Of a DNA stretch of 64,000 nt, positions 36,604 to 48,896 are shown piece by piece (positions within the stretch are counted from its first letter, which is position 1; the number at the start of each line of letters is the position of its first letter). The translations under genes were made by a program, and so were the position numbers. This stretch comes from Pseudomonas putida (GTDB lineage Bacteria > Pseudomonadota > Gammaproteobacteria > Pseudomonadales > Pseudomonadaceae): positions 5,632,501 through 5,696,500 of the forward strand of contig NZ_CP016634.1 in assembly GCF_002741075.1 (NCBI RefSeq), given 5' to 3'. A model generated the notes under the pieces. It was not told where the DNA came from. It made no database searches and saw nothing but the letters and a program-made list of their open reading frames with translations.

Positions 36604-36807
36604 ATGACCAACGAAGAAGTCTTGCAAGCCTTGTCTCATCTGATCGGCATCCGTTACGCACCCTCGATCAAGGACGAGATCAGCGCCATCACCCTGCGCT
36701 CTCGCGTCGTAGGACCGAGCGAGATGTCCACCCGAGAATTCGACCCGATGCGAATTCACATTCAGGCGGACGCGAAAGGCATCATCGAAGGTTTCGCCTT
36801 CAACTGA
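36604..36807 (+). CDS. Peptidase-inhibitor I78-like small protein
   Basis: A 67-residue protein, MTNEEVLQALSHLIG at the start. The C-terminal half, RVVGPSEMSTREFDPMRIHIQADAKGIIEGFAFN in outline, follows the I78 pattern (arg-x-x-x-P-g-x-x-x-T-x-x-x-x-P-x-R-h-x-h-x-h-D-x-x-G-x-I). The I78 family contains a serine protease inhibitor from Aspergillus and many small bacterial proteins of unknown role. No signal peptide or cysteine is present. The ATG follows AAGGAG. It may share a transcript with the cupin gene 80 bases upstream. The family call is moderate; the gene itself is well supported by its ribosome site and terminator. Confidence 0.7.
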   Translation: MTNEEVLQALSHLIGIRYAPSIKDEISAITLRSRVVGPSEMSTREFDPMRIHIQADAKGIIEGFAFN

Positions 36808-36823
36808 CCTGAACGCCGGGCAT

Positions 36824-36856
36824 AAAAAAACCCGCTTCCGAGGAAGCGGGTTTTTT
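36824..36856. terminator. Strong bidirectional terminator between the I78-like gene and rpmG
   Basis: A-rich run, CCCGCTTCC-GA-GGAAGCGGG stem and T-run: a textbook intrinsic terminator in both directions for two converging units. Confidence 0.95.
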
Positions 36857-36871
36857 CAGGTTGCCGATCAA

Positions 36872-37027
36872 TTACTTGATCTTGGCTTCCTTGTAGACCA
36901 CGTGCTGGCGGACGACCGGATCGTATTTCTTGATCTCGATCTTGTCCGGAGTGGTGCGCTTGTTCTTGTCGGTGGTGTAGAAGTGGCCGGTACCGGCACT
37001 CGAAACCAGACGGATCAATTCACGCAT
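36872..37027 (-). CDS. rpmG: 50S ribosomal protein L33
   Basis: A 51-residue ribosomal protein read directly from the minus strand: [17 protein letters not shown] at the start and VVYKEAKIK at the end, full-length for L33. It has no zinc-binding cysteine pairs, so it is of the cysteine-free (C-minus) form. It is the second gene of rpmB-rpmG, 11 bases after rpmB, and ends just before a strong terminator. ATG 37025-37027 follows GGGAGAA. Confidence 0.97.
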   Translation of the reverse strand: MRELIRLVSSAGTGHFYTTDKNKRTTPDKIEIKKYDPVVRQHVVYKEAKIK

Positions 37028-37038
37028 GATGTTCTCCC

Positions 37039-37275
37039 TTAAACCTTGGCGCCAGCACGACGGATGTCGGCCAGAACGGCATCGATACCGCGCTTGTCGA
37101 TGATACGCATGCCCTTGGCGGAAACGCGCAGACGCACGAAGCGCTTCTCGGACTCAACCCAGAAACGGTGGTGCTGCAAGTTTGGCAGGAAACGACGACG
37201 GGTTTTGTTGTTTGCGTGGGAAATGTTGTTCCCGGTTACCGGACCCTTACCGGTAACTTGACAGACTCTCGACAT
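37039..37275 (-). CDS. rpmB: 50S ribosomal protein L28
   Basis: A 78-residue ribosomal protein of full length, opening [21 protein letters not shown] and ending [15 protein letters not shown]. It is a component of the large subunit and the first gene of the rpmBG operon. A candidate promoter lies at 37423-37451 with a long leader containing a small hairpin. Its cysteine pattern is of the cysteine-free type like L33. Confidence 0.97.
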   Translation of the reverse strand: MSRVCQVTGKGPVTGNNISHANNKTRRRFLPNLQHHRFWVESEKRFVRLRVSAKGMRIIDKRGIDAVLADIRRAGAKV

Positions 37276-37300
37276 GCCTCAGCCCTCTAAAACCACATGC

Positions 37301-37319
37301 CCAACCCGGCATGGGTTGG
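37301..37319 (-). ncRNA. Leader hairpin of rpmB
   Basis: CCAACCC-GGCAT-GGGTTGG forms a 7-bp stem in the rpmB 5' leader, about 30 bases before the start codon. It could take part in autoregulation by a ribosomal protein, as seen for many r-protein leaders, but no specific match is recognised. Confidence 0.35.
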
Positions 37320-37422
37320 CCGCTTAATCTCTCAGTCTATGGCGCCAGGCGCCGTGTTTCCGGGGGGCTTATCGACCGAATCGGCTTGCGCGACAGACCG
37401 TGCCCCTAGAAAAGAGCGCTGC

Positions 37423-37451
37423 TTTATACCAGAAAGACTCAGCCACAACAA
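37423..37451 (-). promoter_or_regulatory. Candidate sigma-70 promoter of rpmB-rpmG
   Basis: On the minus strand TTGTTG (37446-37451), a 17-base spacer and TATAAA (37423-37428). The -10 has five of six consensus bases and the spacing is ideal. A start near 37416 would give a leader of about 140 bases. Confidence 0.6.
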
Positions 37452-37638
37452 CAGAAGATACGCATCCTGATAGGGCCGAGCGCGCCCGGCCAGCATAGCG
37501 ACAAGGCTGGCGTGCTGTCGACCGCTCGTCGCCAGGCGAGCGAAAAAGAAGGTGGTCATTTATCAATGCGCACACTAGGGTAGGACGTTTCATTCAACTG
37601 CACAGCCAGATGGGCCACGGATCAGCCAAGGAGCCACC

Positions 37639-39228
37639 ATGCGTGTCGCCGCCCTTTCATTGATGTTCACCTCCCTGTTCGCCGCAGGCCTCGCCCAGGC
37701 GGCGCCCCTCGCCGTCTGCACCGAGGCCAGCCCCGAAGGCTTCGACGTGGTCCAGTACAATTCGCTGACCACCACCAACGCCTCGGCCGACGTGCTGATG
37801 AATCGCCTGGTGGAATTCGATGCCAGCCAAGGCAGAGTGGTGCCCAGTCTGGCGGAAAGCTGGACAGTGTCCGATGACGGCCTGATCTACGACTTCAAAC
37901 TGCGCAATGGCGTGAAATTCCACACTACGCCCTGGTTCAAACCCAGTCGTGAACTGGACGCCGACGACGTGCTGTTCAGCTTCCAGCGCATGCTCTACCC
38001 CGCCCACGCCTGGCACAAGACTGCGCCGGGCGGCTACCCGCATGCCCAATCGCTGCAGTTGGCCAGCCTGATCAAGCTGATCGAGGCGCCGGAACCGCAC
38101 ACCGTACGCTTCACCCTGACCCACCCGGATGCCACGTTCCTGGCCACTCTGAGCATGGGCTTCGCTTCGATCTATTCCGCCGAGTATGCCGACAAGCTGC
38201 TCAAGGCCGGCACCCCGGAAAAACTCAACAGCCAGCCGGTCGGCACCGGGCCGTTCGTGTTCCAGCGTTTCCAGAAGGACGCAGTGGTGCGCTACCGCGC
38301 CAACCCCGACTATTTCGCCGGCAAACCTGCGGTCGACCCGCTGATCTACGCCATCACGCCGGACGCCAACGTACGCCTGCAGAAGCTCAAGCGCGGCGAA
38401 TGCCAGGTGGCCCTTTCGCCCAAGCCGCTGGATATCACCGAAGCGGGCAAGGACGGCAACCTCAAAACCGCCAGCACCCCGGCCTTCATGACGGCGTTCG
38501 TCGCCCTCAACAGCCAGCACCCACCGCTGGACAAGCCCGAAGTACGTCAGGCCATCAACCTTGCCTTCGACAAGCCGGCCTATCTCAAGGCCGTGTTCGA
38601 AGGCACCGCCACAGCGGCCAACGGCCCCTACCCGCCCAATACCTGGAGCTACGCCAAGGACTTGCCCGGCTACACCTTGGACCTGAAAAAGGCCAAGGCG
38701 CTGCTGGCCAAGGCCGGGTTTGCGGACGGTTTTGCCACGACGATCTGGACCCGTCCTTCAGGCAGTCTGCTCAATCCCAACCCGAGCCTCGGCGCGCAGA
38801 TGCTCCAGGCGGACCTGGCGAAGATCGGCATCAAGGCCGAGATCCGTGTCATCGAATGGGGCGAGCTGATCCGCCGCGCCAAAGCCGGCGAGCATGACCT
38901 GCTGTTCATGGGCTGGGCGGGCGACAACGGTGACCCGGACAACTTCCTCAGCCCGCAGTTTTCCTGCGCAGCGGTCAAATCCGGCACCAACTTCGCGCGG
39001 TTCTGCGACAACCGCCTGGATCAGCTGATCAGCGCCGGTCGCACCACCAACGACCAGAGCGTACGCAGCCGCCTGTACCAGCAGGCGCAGACGCTGATCC
39101 AGCAGCAGGCGTTGTGGTTACCGCTGGCCCACCCGACTGCGGCCACACTGCTGCGCCAAGGCGTGGAGGGCTACCAGGTGAGCCCGTTCGGACGATTGGA
39201 TTTCAGCAAGGTTTCCGTCACGCGCTAA
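37639..39228 (+). CDS. Periplasmic peptide/solute-binding protein of an ABC transporter (DppA/SBP family 5)
   Basis: A 529-residue family 5 binding protein with a Sec signal peptide (LMFTSLFAAGLAQA, cleavage near residue 21). The usual landmarks are present: VPSLAESWTVSDDGLIYDFKLRNGVKFHTT, VGTGPFVFQRF, and LLFMGWAGDNGDPDNFLSPQFSC near the C terminus. It probably binds dipeptides or short peptides. No permease or ATPase gene lies beside it, so it must feed a transporter encoded elsewhere (an 'orphan' binding protein such as the multiple DppA homologues of Pseudomonas). The ATG at 37639 follows AAGGAG. Confidence 0.87.
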   Translation: MRVAALSLMFTSLFAAGLAQAAPLAVCTEASPEGFDVVQYNSLTTTNASADVLMNRLVEFDASQGRVVPSLAESWTVSDDGLIYDFKLRNGVKFHTTPWFKPSRELDADDVLFSFQRMLYPAHAWHKTAPGGYPHAQSLQLASLIKLIEAPEPHTVRFTLTHPDATFLATLSMGFASIYSAEYADKLLKAGTPEKLNSQPVGTGPFVFQRFQKDAVVRYRANPDYFAGKPAVDPLIYAITPDANVRLQKLKRGECQVALSPKPLDITEAGKDGNLKTASTPAFMTAFVALNSQHPPLDKPEVRQAINLAFDKPAYLKAVFEGTATAANGPYPPNTWSYAKDLPGYTLDLKKAKALLAKAGFADGFATTIWTRPSGSLLNPNPSLGAQMLQADLAKIGIKAEIRVIEWGELIRRAKAGEHDLLFMGWAGDNGDPDNFLSPQFSCAAVKSGTNFARFCDNRLDQLISAGRTTNDQSVRSRLYQQAQTLIQQQALWLPLAHPTAATLLRQGVEGYQVSPFGRLDFSKVSVTR

Positions 39229-39237
39229 GCATGGGCC

Positions 39238-39254
39238 GGGGGCGCTTTGCGCCC
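39238..39254 (+). terminator. Hairpin after the binding-protein gene
   Basis: GGGGGCGC-TTTGC-GCCCC lies about 10 bases past the stop codon of the binding-protein gene, with no T run. Moderate terminator candidate facing radC. Confidence 0.5.
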
Positions 39255-39323
39255 CATCGCAGGCTGCGCCAGCCTCCACAGCTCGGCGCGGTCCTCAAGA
39301 ACGCTGCTGTACCTGTGAGAGCC

Positions 39324-40004
39324 CTAGGCGACAATCCACCCCTGCTCGACCATCGACAGCGGCTCGCCATCCCCGACAATGACATGATCGAGCACCCGCA
39401 CATCGATCAAGGCCAACGCGCGCTTGAGCACCAGGGTCATGTGCACGTCATCCTCACTGGGCTCGCAATGGCCTGAAGGATGGTTGTGACAGATGATCAT
39501 CGCGGCGGCGTTATGCAACAGCGAGCGCCGAACCACTTCGCGGGGGTAGATGCTGGCCCGGTCGATCGTGCCGCGGAACAGGATCTCGAAAGCCAGCGGC
39601 CGGTGCTTGGTATCCAGGAACAGGCAGCCGAATACCTCACTGGCCTCATGGCGCAACATGGACTTCAGGTAACGTCGCACAGCCGAGGGGTTTTCCATGA
39701 CAGAGTCACGCTCAAGCGACTTGGCCAGATTCCTCCGTCCAATTTCCAGCAGCGCCTGCAATTGGCTATACCTGACCGGGCCAAGCCCTAGCTCACCCAG
39801 AAATGCCGCCCTGTCGGCCTCAAGCAACTGACGCAAGCCACCAAACTTCACCAACAGCCCACGCGACAACTCGAGGACATTGCACCCACGGACACCAGAC
39901 CCAAGGAATACCGCCAGCAATTCAGCGTCCGACAGACTACCCACCCCTTGTTGCAACAACTTCTCCCGTGGTCTCTCCGCCACAGGCCACTCCCTGATGT
40001 TCAT
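39324..40004 (-). CDS. radC: RadC family JAB/MPN-domain protein
   Basis: A 226-residue protein of the RadC/UPF0758 family. Residues 1-100 contain the helix-hairpin-helix-like UPF0758 domain ([18 protein letters not shown]), and residues 104-226 a JAMM metalloprotease-like domain with [19 protein letters not shown] and the metal motif [14 protein letters not shown]. The historic DNA-repair role in E. coli was not confirmed, so function is open. It is divergent from coaBC, sharing a 125-base gap, as in most Pseudomonas. Confidence 0.93.
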   Translation of the reverse strand: MNIREWPVAERPREKLLQQGVGSLSDAELLAVFLGSGVRGCNVLELSRGLLVKFGGLRQLLEADRAAFLGELGLGPVRYSQLQALLEIGRRNLAKSLERDSVMENPSAVRRYLKSMLRHEASEVFGCLFLDTKHRPLAFEILFRGTIDRASIYPREVVRRSLLHNAAAMIICHNHPSGHCEPSEDDVHMTLVLKRALALIDVRVLDHVIVGDGEPLSMVEQGWIVA

Positions 40005-40129
40005 ACCCCTCCTTGCGTGTTACTGCGGCACGTTTCGGCCCTGTGTTAATCTATTTCGCTCCGTAGATGCGACGATCTGCCGCAGGCAGTTGTCGTCGCC
40101 GCCCGCTTTCACTGGATAAAGGCAAGCCT

Positions 40130-41341
40130 ATGCAGCGGTTGTATCGCAAGCGCATCGTTCTCGGCGTGGGTGGCGGCATCGCCGCCTACAAGAGCGCCGA
40201 GCTGATTCGCCGACTCCTGGAACACGGCGCGCAAGTGCGCGTCGTCATGACCCGAGGTGGCGCCGAATTCATCACGCCACTGACCCTGCAGGCGCTCTCC
40301 GGCCATCCGGTGCACATGGATCTGCTCGACCCCGCCGCAGAAGCTGCGATGGGGCACATCGAACTGGCCAAGTGGGCCGACCTGGTACTGATCGCCCCGG
40401 CCACCGCCGACCTCATGGCGCGCCTGGCGCAGGGCATGGCAGATGACCTGCTGACGACCCTGGTGCTGGCCACCGATGCCACCGTTGCCGTGGCCCCGGC
40501 CATGAACCAGGCCATGTGGCGCGACCCGGCCACCCAGGCCAACCTCGAACTGCTCAAGAGCCGTGGCATCCAGGTGTTCGGCCCGGCCTCCGGCAGCCAG
40601 GCCTGTGGCGACGTAGGCCTTGGCCGTATGCTCGAAGCCACGGACCTCGCCTGGTGCGCCGCCGAAAGCTTCAAGCGCCAGTCACTGACCGGCAAGCACG
40701 TGCTGATCACCGCCGGCCCGACCCAGGAAAACATCGACCCGGTGCGCTACATCACCAATCATAGCTCCGGGAAGATGGGCTTCGCCCTGGCTGAGGCGGC
40801 CGCCGAGGCCGGGGCTCGGGTAACCCTGGTCACAGGCCCCGTGCACCTGCCGACACCCGATCGCGTCAACCGGATCGACGTGGTGAGCGCGCGGGACATG
40901 CTCGCGGCCTGCGAAGCGGCCATGCCCTGCGACCTGTTCATCGCCTCGGCAGCGGTCGCGGACTACCGCCCAGAAGTCGTTGCCCCGCAAAAACTCAAGA
41001 AAGACCCTACGACCGGCGACGGCATGCTGCTGCAGATGGTGCGCAATCCGGATATCCTTGCGACCATCGCTGGGCGCACCGACCGTCCGTTCAGCGTCGG
41101 CTTCGCCGCCGAGACCGAACACCTGCTCGATTACGCCACGCGCAAGCTCAAGGACAAGAACCTCGACCTGATCGTCGCCAATGATGTGGCCAACCCCAGC
41201 ATCGGCTTCAACAGCGAGGAAAACGCCCTGACCGTCATCGACCGCCAGCAACACCAGACCCTCTTCGCGCAGACCAGCAAGGGCAAGATCGCCCGGCAGC
41301 TGGTCGCCTTCATCGCCGAACGGCTCAACCAGGTTCAATAA
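40130..41341 (+). CDS. coaBC: Bifunctional phosphopantothenoylcysteine decarboxylase / phosphopantothenate-cysteine ligase
   Basis: A 403-residue fusion for coenzyme A synthesis. The N-terminal CoaC flavoprotein part has [10 protein letters not shown], the catalytic histidine in [10 protein letters not shown], the PAMNQAMW motif and the active cysteine in [13 protein letters not shown]. The C-terminal CoaB ligase part starts near residue 190 with [28 protein letters not shown] 40130 follows AAAGGCAAG; the frame reaches back to 40067 without conserved residues. It is 5 bases upstream of dut and probably forms an operon coaBC-dut-algC-argB. Confidence 0.95.
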   Translation: MQRLYRKRIVLGVGGGIAAYKSAELIRRLLEHGAQVRVVMTRGGAEFITPLTLQALSGHPVHMDLLDPAAEAAMGHIELAKWADLVLIAPATADLMARLAQGMADDLLTTLVLATDATVAVAPAMNQAMWRDPATQANLELLKSRGIQVFGPASGSQACGDVGLGRMLEATDLAWCAAESFKRQSLTGKHVLITAGPTQENIDPVRYITNHSSGKMGFALAEAAAEAGARVTLVTGPVHLPTPDRVNRIDVVSARDMLAACEAAMPCDLFIASAAVADYRPEVVAPQKLKKDPTTGDGMLLQMVRNPDILATIAGRTDRPFSVGFAAETEHLLDYATRKLKDKNLDLIVANDVANPSIGFNSEENALTVIDRQQHQTLFAQTSKGKIARQLVAFIAERLNQVQ

Positions 41342-41346
41342 GTTAC

Positions 41347-41802
41347 ATGCACGCTCTTCAAGCCAAGATTCTCGACGCCCGCCTGGGCAACGAATTCCCT
41401 CTCCCGCAGTACGCCACCCCCGGTTCCGCTGGTCTGGACCTGCGCGCCATGCTCAAGGAAGACACCGTCCTGGAACCTGGCCAGACCCTGCTGATTCCAA
41501 CCGGCCTGTCGGTGTATATCGGCGACCCTGGCCTGGCCGCCATGATCCTTCCGCGCTCGGGCCTGGGCCACAAGCACGGCATCGTGCTGGGCAACCTGGT
41601 CGGCCTGATCGACTCGGACTACCAGGGCGAGCTGATGGTCTCCTGCTGGAACCGCGGCCAGACGCCATTCACCATCGCCATCGGCGAGCGCATCGCACAG
41701 CTGGTGCTGGTGCCGGTAGTGCAGGCGCATTTCGACATCGTCGAGTCCTTCGACGAGAGCCAACGCGGGGCTGGCGGCTTCGGTCACTCCGGCAGCCACT
41801 GA
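41347..41802 (+). CDS. dut: Deoxyuridine 5'-triphosphate nucleotidohydrolase (dUTPase)
   Basis: A 151-residue trimeric dUTPase that hydrolyses dUTP to dUMP, keeping uracil out of DNA and feeding thymidylate synthesis. Five conserved motifs are seen: [34 protein letters not shown], the [10 protein letters not shown] region, and [10 protein letters not shown] at the C terminus. It begins five bases after coaBC, so it is likely translated from the same transcript. Confidence 0.96.
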   Translation: MHALQAKILDARLGNEFPLPQYATPGSAGLDLRAMLKEDTVLEPGQTLLIPTGLSVYIGDPGLAAMILPRSGLGHKHGIVLGNLVGLIDSDYQGELMVSCWNRGQTPFTIAIGERIAQLVLVPVVQAHFDIVESFDESQRGAGGFGHSGSH

Positions 41803-41912
41803 GCCCGCTTGACGACCGTTGGGCCATGGATGGCGAACTCTCTGGCCAAAGCACCGTCCAAGCGTTCAGTTTGCGCCTGCCCAGAAGCCTTTGATTATTG
41901 GAGCACCCAGAG

Positions 41913-44248
<2,336 letters not shown>

Positions 44249-44268
44249 GCGTTCGATTAGCCTGTTTT

Positions 44269-44294
44269 GGCCTCTTCGCGGGCAAACTCGCGAA
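44269..44294. repeat. Partial REP element
   Basis: GGCCTCTTCGCGGGCAAACTCGCG matches the left part of a REP core but breaks off before CCGCTCC; a single degenerate copy between argB and its terminator. Confidence 0.55.
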
Positions 44295-44311
44295 ACGGTT
44301 GGTACAGGCGA

Positions 44312-44345
44312 CAAAAAAAGGCGACCTCATGGGTCGCCTTTTTTC
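44312..44345. terminator. Strong bidirectional terminator between argB and pyrE
   Basis: An A run, AAGGCGACC-TCAT-GGGTCGCCTT stem and T run form a textbook intrinsic terminator serving both convergent genes. Confidence 0.95.
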
Positions 44346-44360
44346 ATTTCCACGCCAAGA

Positions 44361-45002
44361 TCAGATCCCGTACTGGGCCCGATAGGCTTCGACAGCTGGC
44401 AGGTGCTGCTTGAGCTGTGGATCGTCGGCCAGGAATTCCAGCACCTGGGTCAGCGAAACGATGCTGACGACCGGGATGCCGAAATCACGCTCGACCTCCT
44501 GGATCGCCGACAGCTCGCCGTTGCCACGCTCTTCGCGGTTCAGGGCGATCAGAACGCCAGCGGCCTTGGCCTGCTGGGCGTTGATGATCTGCATCACTTC
44601 GCGAATGGCGGTGCCAGCGGTGATCACGTCGTCGATGATCAGCACGTCACCGGCCAGCGGTGCACCGACCAGGCTGCCGCCTTCGCCGTGATCCTTGGCT
44701 TCCTTGCGGTTGAAGCACCATGGCACATCGAGCTGGTGTTGCTCGGCCAGAGCCACGGCAGTGGCTGCCGCCAGGGGAATACCCTTGTAAGCTGGGCCGA
44801 ACAGCACGTCGAACGAGATCTTGCTATCGACGATGGCCGCCGCGTAGCAACGCCCCAGTTGCACCAGTGCAGAACCGGTATTGAACAGGCCGGCATTGAA
44901 GAAGTACGGGCTGGTACGCCCCGATTTCAGGGTGAACTCACCGAAGCGCAGAACCCCGCGATCGATGGCAAAACGAATGAAGTCGCGCTGATACGGCTGC
45001 AT
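44361..45002 (-). CDS. pyrE: Orotate phosphoribosyltransferase
   Basis: A 213-residue enzyme that joins orotate and PRPP to OMP in pyrimidine synthesis. The PRPP loop [16 protein letters not shown] is intact, and [19 protein letters not shown] with the catalytic lysines [10 protein letters not shown] is typical of PyrE. It is divergent from crc with an 80-base intergenic region holding two short palindromes. Start ATG at 45000-45002. Confidence 0.96.
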   Translation of the reverse strand: MQPYQRDFIRFAIDRGVLRFGEFTLKSGRTSPYFFNAGLFNTGSALVQLGRCYAAAIVDSKISFDVLFGPAYKGIPLAAATAVALAEQHQLDVPWCFNRKEAKDHGEGGSLVGAPLAGDVLIIDDVITAGTAIREVMQIINAQQAKAAGVLIALNREERGNGELSAIQEVERDFGIPVVSIVSLTQVLEFLADDPQLKQHLPAVEAYRAQYGI

Positions 45003-45023
45003 GAAGAGTCCCAGACACCACGG

Positions 45024-45054
45024 ATTTAGCTAAATGAGTTGAGCTCGGGTATCA
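45024..45054. promoter_or_regulatory. pyrE/crc divergent promoter region with a perfect palindrome
   Basis: ATTTAGCTAAAT (45024-45035) is a perfect 12-bp palindrome, and GTATCATAC about 14 bases on is a near-palindrome that supplies -10 like TATCAT for crc and TATGAT for pyrE. Both lie in the 80-base gap between the two genes. Confidence 0.5.
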
Positions 45055-45082
45055 TACACGCACGAGATTTTTGGGGCCATTT

Positions 45083-45862
45083 ATGCGGATCATCAGTGTG
45101 AACGTAAATGGCATTCAGGCTGCAGCCGAGCGTGGATTGCTCAGCTGGCTGCAAGCCCAGAATGCCGACGTCATCTGCCTTCAGGATACCCGCGCCTCGG
45201 CCTTTGAACTCGACGACCCAGCTTTCCAGCTCGATGGCTATTTCCTTTACGCCTGCGACGCGGAGGTGCCAGCCCAAGGTGGCGTGGCACTGTACTCGCG
45301 GATGCAGCCCAAGGCAGTCATCACCGGCCTGGGCTTCGAGACAGCCGACCGTTACGGGCGTTACCTGCAAGCGGATTTCGACAAGGTAAGTATTGCTACC
45401 TTGCTGCTGCCTTCGGGCATGAACGGCGATGAGGACTTGAACCAGAAGTTCAAGTTGATGGACGACTTCGCCCGCTACCTGGACAAGCAGCGTCGCAAGC
45501 GTCGCGAGTACATCTACTGCGGCTCGCTGTACGTGGCGCAGCAGAAGCTCGACATCAAGAACTGGCGCGACAGCCAGCAGTCGCCAGGCTTCCTGCCGCC
45601 GGAGCGTGCGTGGATGGACGCAATCGTTGGCGACATGGGCTACGTCGACGCCCTGCGCGAAGTCAGCCGCGAAGGCGACCAGTACAGCTGGTGGCCAGAC
45701 AACGAGCAGGCCGAGATGCTCAACCTGGGTTACCGGTTCGATTACCAGATCCTCACCCCAGGCTTGCGCCGCTTCGTGCGTAATGCCCGCCTGCCGCGCC
45801 AACCTCGGTTCTCCCAGCATGCGCCACTGATCGTGGACTACGACTGGACGCTGACCATCTAA
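45083..45862 (+). CDS. crc: Catabolite repression control protein Crc
   Basis: A 259-residue protein of the exonuclease III/EEP fold, exactly the length of Pseudomonas Crc. It stabilises Hfq on AANAANAA motifs and so represses translation of secondary catabolic genes. The catalytic positions of exonuclease III are altered: the CLQET glutamate is CLQDT here, the GDFN motif has become CGSLY and SDHAP is SQHAP, in keeping with loss of nuclease activity. ATG 45083 was chosen over an upstream in-frame ATG at 45071 as MRIISVNVNG is the known start. Confidence 0.97.
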   Translation: MRIISVNVNGIQAAAERGLLSWLQAQNADVICLQDTRASAFELDDPAFQLDGYFLYACDAEVPAQGGVALYSRMQPKAVITGLGFETADRYGRYLQADFDKVSIATLLLPSGMNGDEDLNQKFKLMDDFARYLDKQRRKRREYIYCGSLYVAQQKLDIKNWRDSQQSPGFLPPERAWMDAIVGDMGYVDALREVSREGDQYSWWPDNEQAEMLNLGYRFDYQILTPGLRRFVRNARLPRQPRFSQHAPLIVDYDWTLTI

Positions 45863-45865
45863 AGC

Positions 45866-45890
45866 ATGGGCTGCCTTGCAGCAGCCCATT
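45866..45890 (+). terminator. Hairpin after crc
   Basis: GGGCTGC-CTTGCA-GCAGCCC, four bases past the crc stop, precedes the REP doublet. It has no strong T run. Confidence 0.6.
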
Positions 45891-45970
45891 CGCGGGTAAA
45901 CCCGCTCCCACAGGATCTGCGCCGCTCTTGCGTGTGGCGCCTGCCTCTGGGAGCGGGTTTACCTGTGAAT
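45888..45970. repeat. REP doublet
   Basis: TTCGCGGGTAAACCCGCTCCCACAGG at 45889 and the inverse CTGGGAGCGGGTTTACCTGTGAAT at 45947 form a well preserved inverted pair between crc and the DUF4870 gene. Confidence 0.85.
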
Positions 45971-45985
45971 GAGCCTCAGAAAAAC

Positions 45986-46357
45986 CTACTTGATCGGTCG
46001 CCAGATCAGCGGATAGCGATAAGGCTTGCCCTCGTTGGCCTTGACCCCTGCAAGGATGGCCAGGACCAGCACCGCCACCGTCAGGAGGGCGAACAGCACG
46101 ATCCCCACCAGCACGAACATCAGCAGGAAGCAGATGAACCCTGCGATGGTCACGCTGATCTGGAAGTTAAGCGCCTCCTTGCCTTGCGCGTCGATGAAAG
46201 GATCCAGCTCACGCTTCCAGATCCACATCACCAGCGGACCCAGCAGGTGCCCAAGGGGCACCACCAGGCCCAGCAGCGCCGAGAGATGACAGAACATCGC
46301 CCACTGCCGGATCTCGGCGTTGGGTGGAGCGACCGGCAGGTCGTCAGGCTCGTTCAT
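45986..46357 (-). CDS. DUF4870 membrane protein
   Basis: A 123-residue protein with three hydrophobic segments: MFCHLSALLGLVVPLGHLLGPLVMWI near the start, then ISVTIAGFICFLLMFVLVGIVLFALLTVAVLVLAILAGV. The WAMFCHLSALLG and DPFIDAQGKEALNFQ patterns define DUF4870 (YqhA/TM2-adjacent small proteins), of unknown function. It lies 25 bases downstream of rph on the same strand and is probably co-transcribed with it; the same pair occurs in P. aeruginosa (PA5333-PA5334). Confidence 0.88.
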   Translation of the reverse strand: MNEPDDLPVAPPNAEIRQWAMFCHLSALLGLVVPLGHLLGPLVMWIWKRELDPFIDAQGKEALNFQISVTIAGFICFLLMFVLVGIVLFALLTVAVLVLAILAGVKANEGKPYRYPLIWRPIK

Positions 46358-46382
46358 GTTCCATACCTCCTTGGCATACAGG

Positions 46383-47105
46383 TCAGTCGGCCAGCGACGC
46401 GTTCTGCAATTCGAAGATCTCGGTCATGCCCTTTTGGGCCAGGGCCAGCATGGCGTTGAAGTCTTCAGGCTGGAACGGGGCGCCTTCGGCGGTGCCCTGC
46501 ACCTCGATGAAGCCACCGGCGCTGGTCATGACCACGTTCAGGTCGGTCTCGGCGGCCGAGTCTTCCAGGTAGTCCAGGTCGAGCACGGCCTCGCCCTGGT
46601 ACATGCCCACCGAGACAGCAGCGATCATGTGCTTGAGCGGGTTGCCACCCTTGAGACCACCACGTTTCTTGATCACTGCCAAGGCGTCGCACAGCGCGAC
46701 CATGGCACCGCTGATCGATGCGGTGCGGGTGCCGCCATCGGCCTGGATCACGTCGCAGTCGACGTAAAGGGTGACATCGCCCAACTTGCTCATGTCCAGC
46801 GCGGCGCGCAGGGAGCGGCCGATCAGGCGCTGGATCTCCAGGGTGCGACCGCCCTGCTTGCCACGGCTCGCCTCACGCTGGTTACGCTCGCCAGTGGAGC
46901 GCGGCAGCATGCCGTACTCGGCGGTCAGCCAACCCTGGCCCTGACCCTTGAGGAAGCGGGGAACACCATTTTCGACGCTGACCGTGCAGACGACCTTGGT
47001 GTCGCCGAACTCGACCAGTACCGACCCCTCGGCGTGCTTGGTGTAGTTGCGGGTGATGCGGATCGAGCGGAGCTGATCGGCGGCGCGACCACTTGGACGT
47101 TTCAT
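46383..47105 (-). CDS. rph: Ribonuclease PH
   Basis: A 240-residue phosphorolytic 3'-5' exoribonuclease that trims tRNA precursors. The full N-terminal signature is [19 protein letters not shown], the phosphate site is in [18 protein letters not shown], and the catalytic aspartates are in [22 protein letters not shown] 47103-47105 is preceded by ATCCCAGATG; the frame continues upstream to 47258 but without similarity. A perfect TATAAT -10 lies 37 bases before the start on the minus strand. It is divergent from yicC. Confidence 0.96.
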   Translation of the reverse strand: MKRPSGRAADQLRSIRITRNYTKHAEGSVLVEFGDTKVVCTVSVENGVPRFLKGQGQGWLTAEYGMLPRSTGERNQREASRGKQGGRTLEIQRLIGRSLRAALDMSKLGDVTLYVDCDVIQADGGTRTASISGAMVALCDALAVIKKRGGLKGGNPLKHMIAAVSVGMYQGEAVLDLDYLEDSAAETDLNVVMTSAGGFIEVQGTAEGAPFQPEDFNAMLALAQKGMTEIFELQNASLAD

Positions 47106-47141
47106 CTGGGATACCTGTACCGGGACTTGAATCTGGCGAGC

Positions 47142-47147
47142 ATTATA
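47142..47147 (-). promoter_or_regulatory. -10 element of rph
   Basis: TATAAT in perfect match to consensus on the minus strand, 37 bases upstream of the rph start. The -35 side is weak (TGTCCT at 17 bases). Confidence 0.55.
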
Positions 47148-47244
47148 AGGCCCGCCGCCCTGGGAGGACATGCCTATTGTCGCGCTCCCGGCAGCCTGTC
47201 GTCTTTTCCCTCCGGCCCTGCGGGCTGTCTGTAACATGGGTGGA

Positions 47245-47274
47245 TTGGGCGCCCGCACCGCACTGCGTTACAAT
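47245..47274 (+). promoter_or_regulatory. Candidate promoter of yicC
   Basis: TTGGGC (47245-47250), an 18-base spacer and TACAAT (47269-47274). The start codon of yicC lies 57 bases downstream. Confidence 0.5.
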
Positions 47275-47330
47275 CCCGCGCCTTGGCCGAAAGGCTTCCC
47301 CGTTCATTTCGACTTCGCGAGGTACTTTCC

Positions 47331-48864
<1,534 letters not shown>

Positions 48865-48895
48865 AAAAAAGGGGCTGCGTTCGCAGCCCCTTTTC
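48865..48895. terminator. Strong bidirectional terminator between gmk and the APC permease gene
   Basis: AAAAAAA-GGGGCTGC-GTTC-GCAGCCCC-TTTTC: a stem of eight GC-rich pairs with A and T runs on each side, serving both convergent genes. Confidence 0.95.
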
Positions 48896-48896
48896 A

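Larger units (their letters stand above)
37276..37638. other. 363-base gene-free region: rpmBG leader and promoter, and promoter of the ABC-transporter gene
   Basis: Left part: rpmB leader with small hairpins, including GGCGCCAGGCGCC near 37340. Middle: a minus-strand promoter candidate. Right part: upstream sequence of the substrate-binding-protein gene. A 75-codon minus-strand frame (37332-37559) overlaps the leader but has no ribosome site or recognisable sequence, so I do not call it. Confidence 0.6.

Noticed and set aside
37332..37559. 75-codon minus-strand frame between rpmB and the binding-protein gene
   Set aside because: No ribosome site, overlaps the rpmB promoter and leader and no recognised sequence.
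45083..45862. crc gene as an exonuclease III (xthA) gene
   Set aside because: Fold and length fit Crc, and catalytic positions CLQET, GDFN and SDHAP are all changed, so it is not a nuclease.
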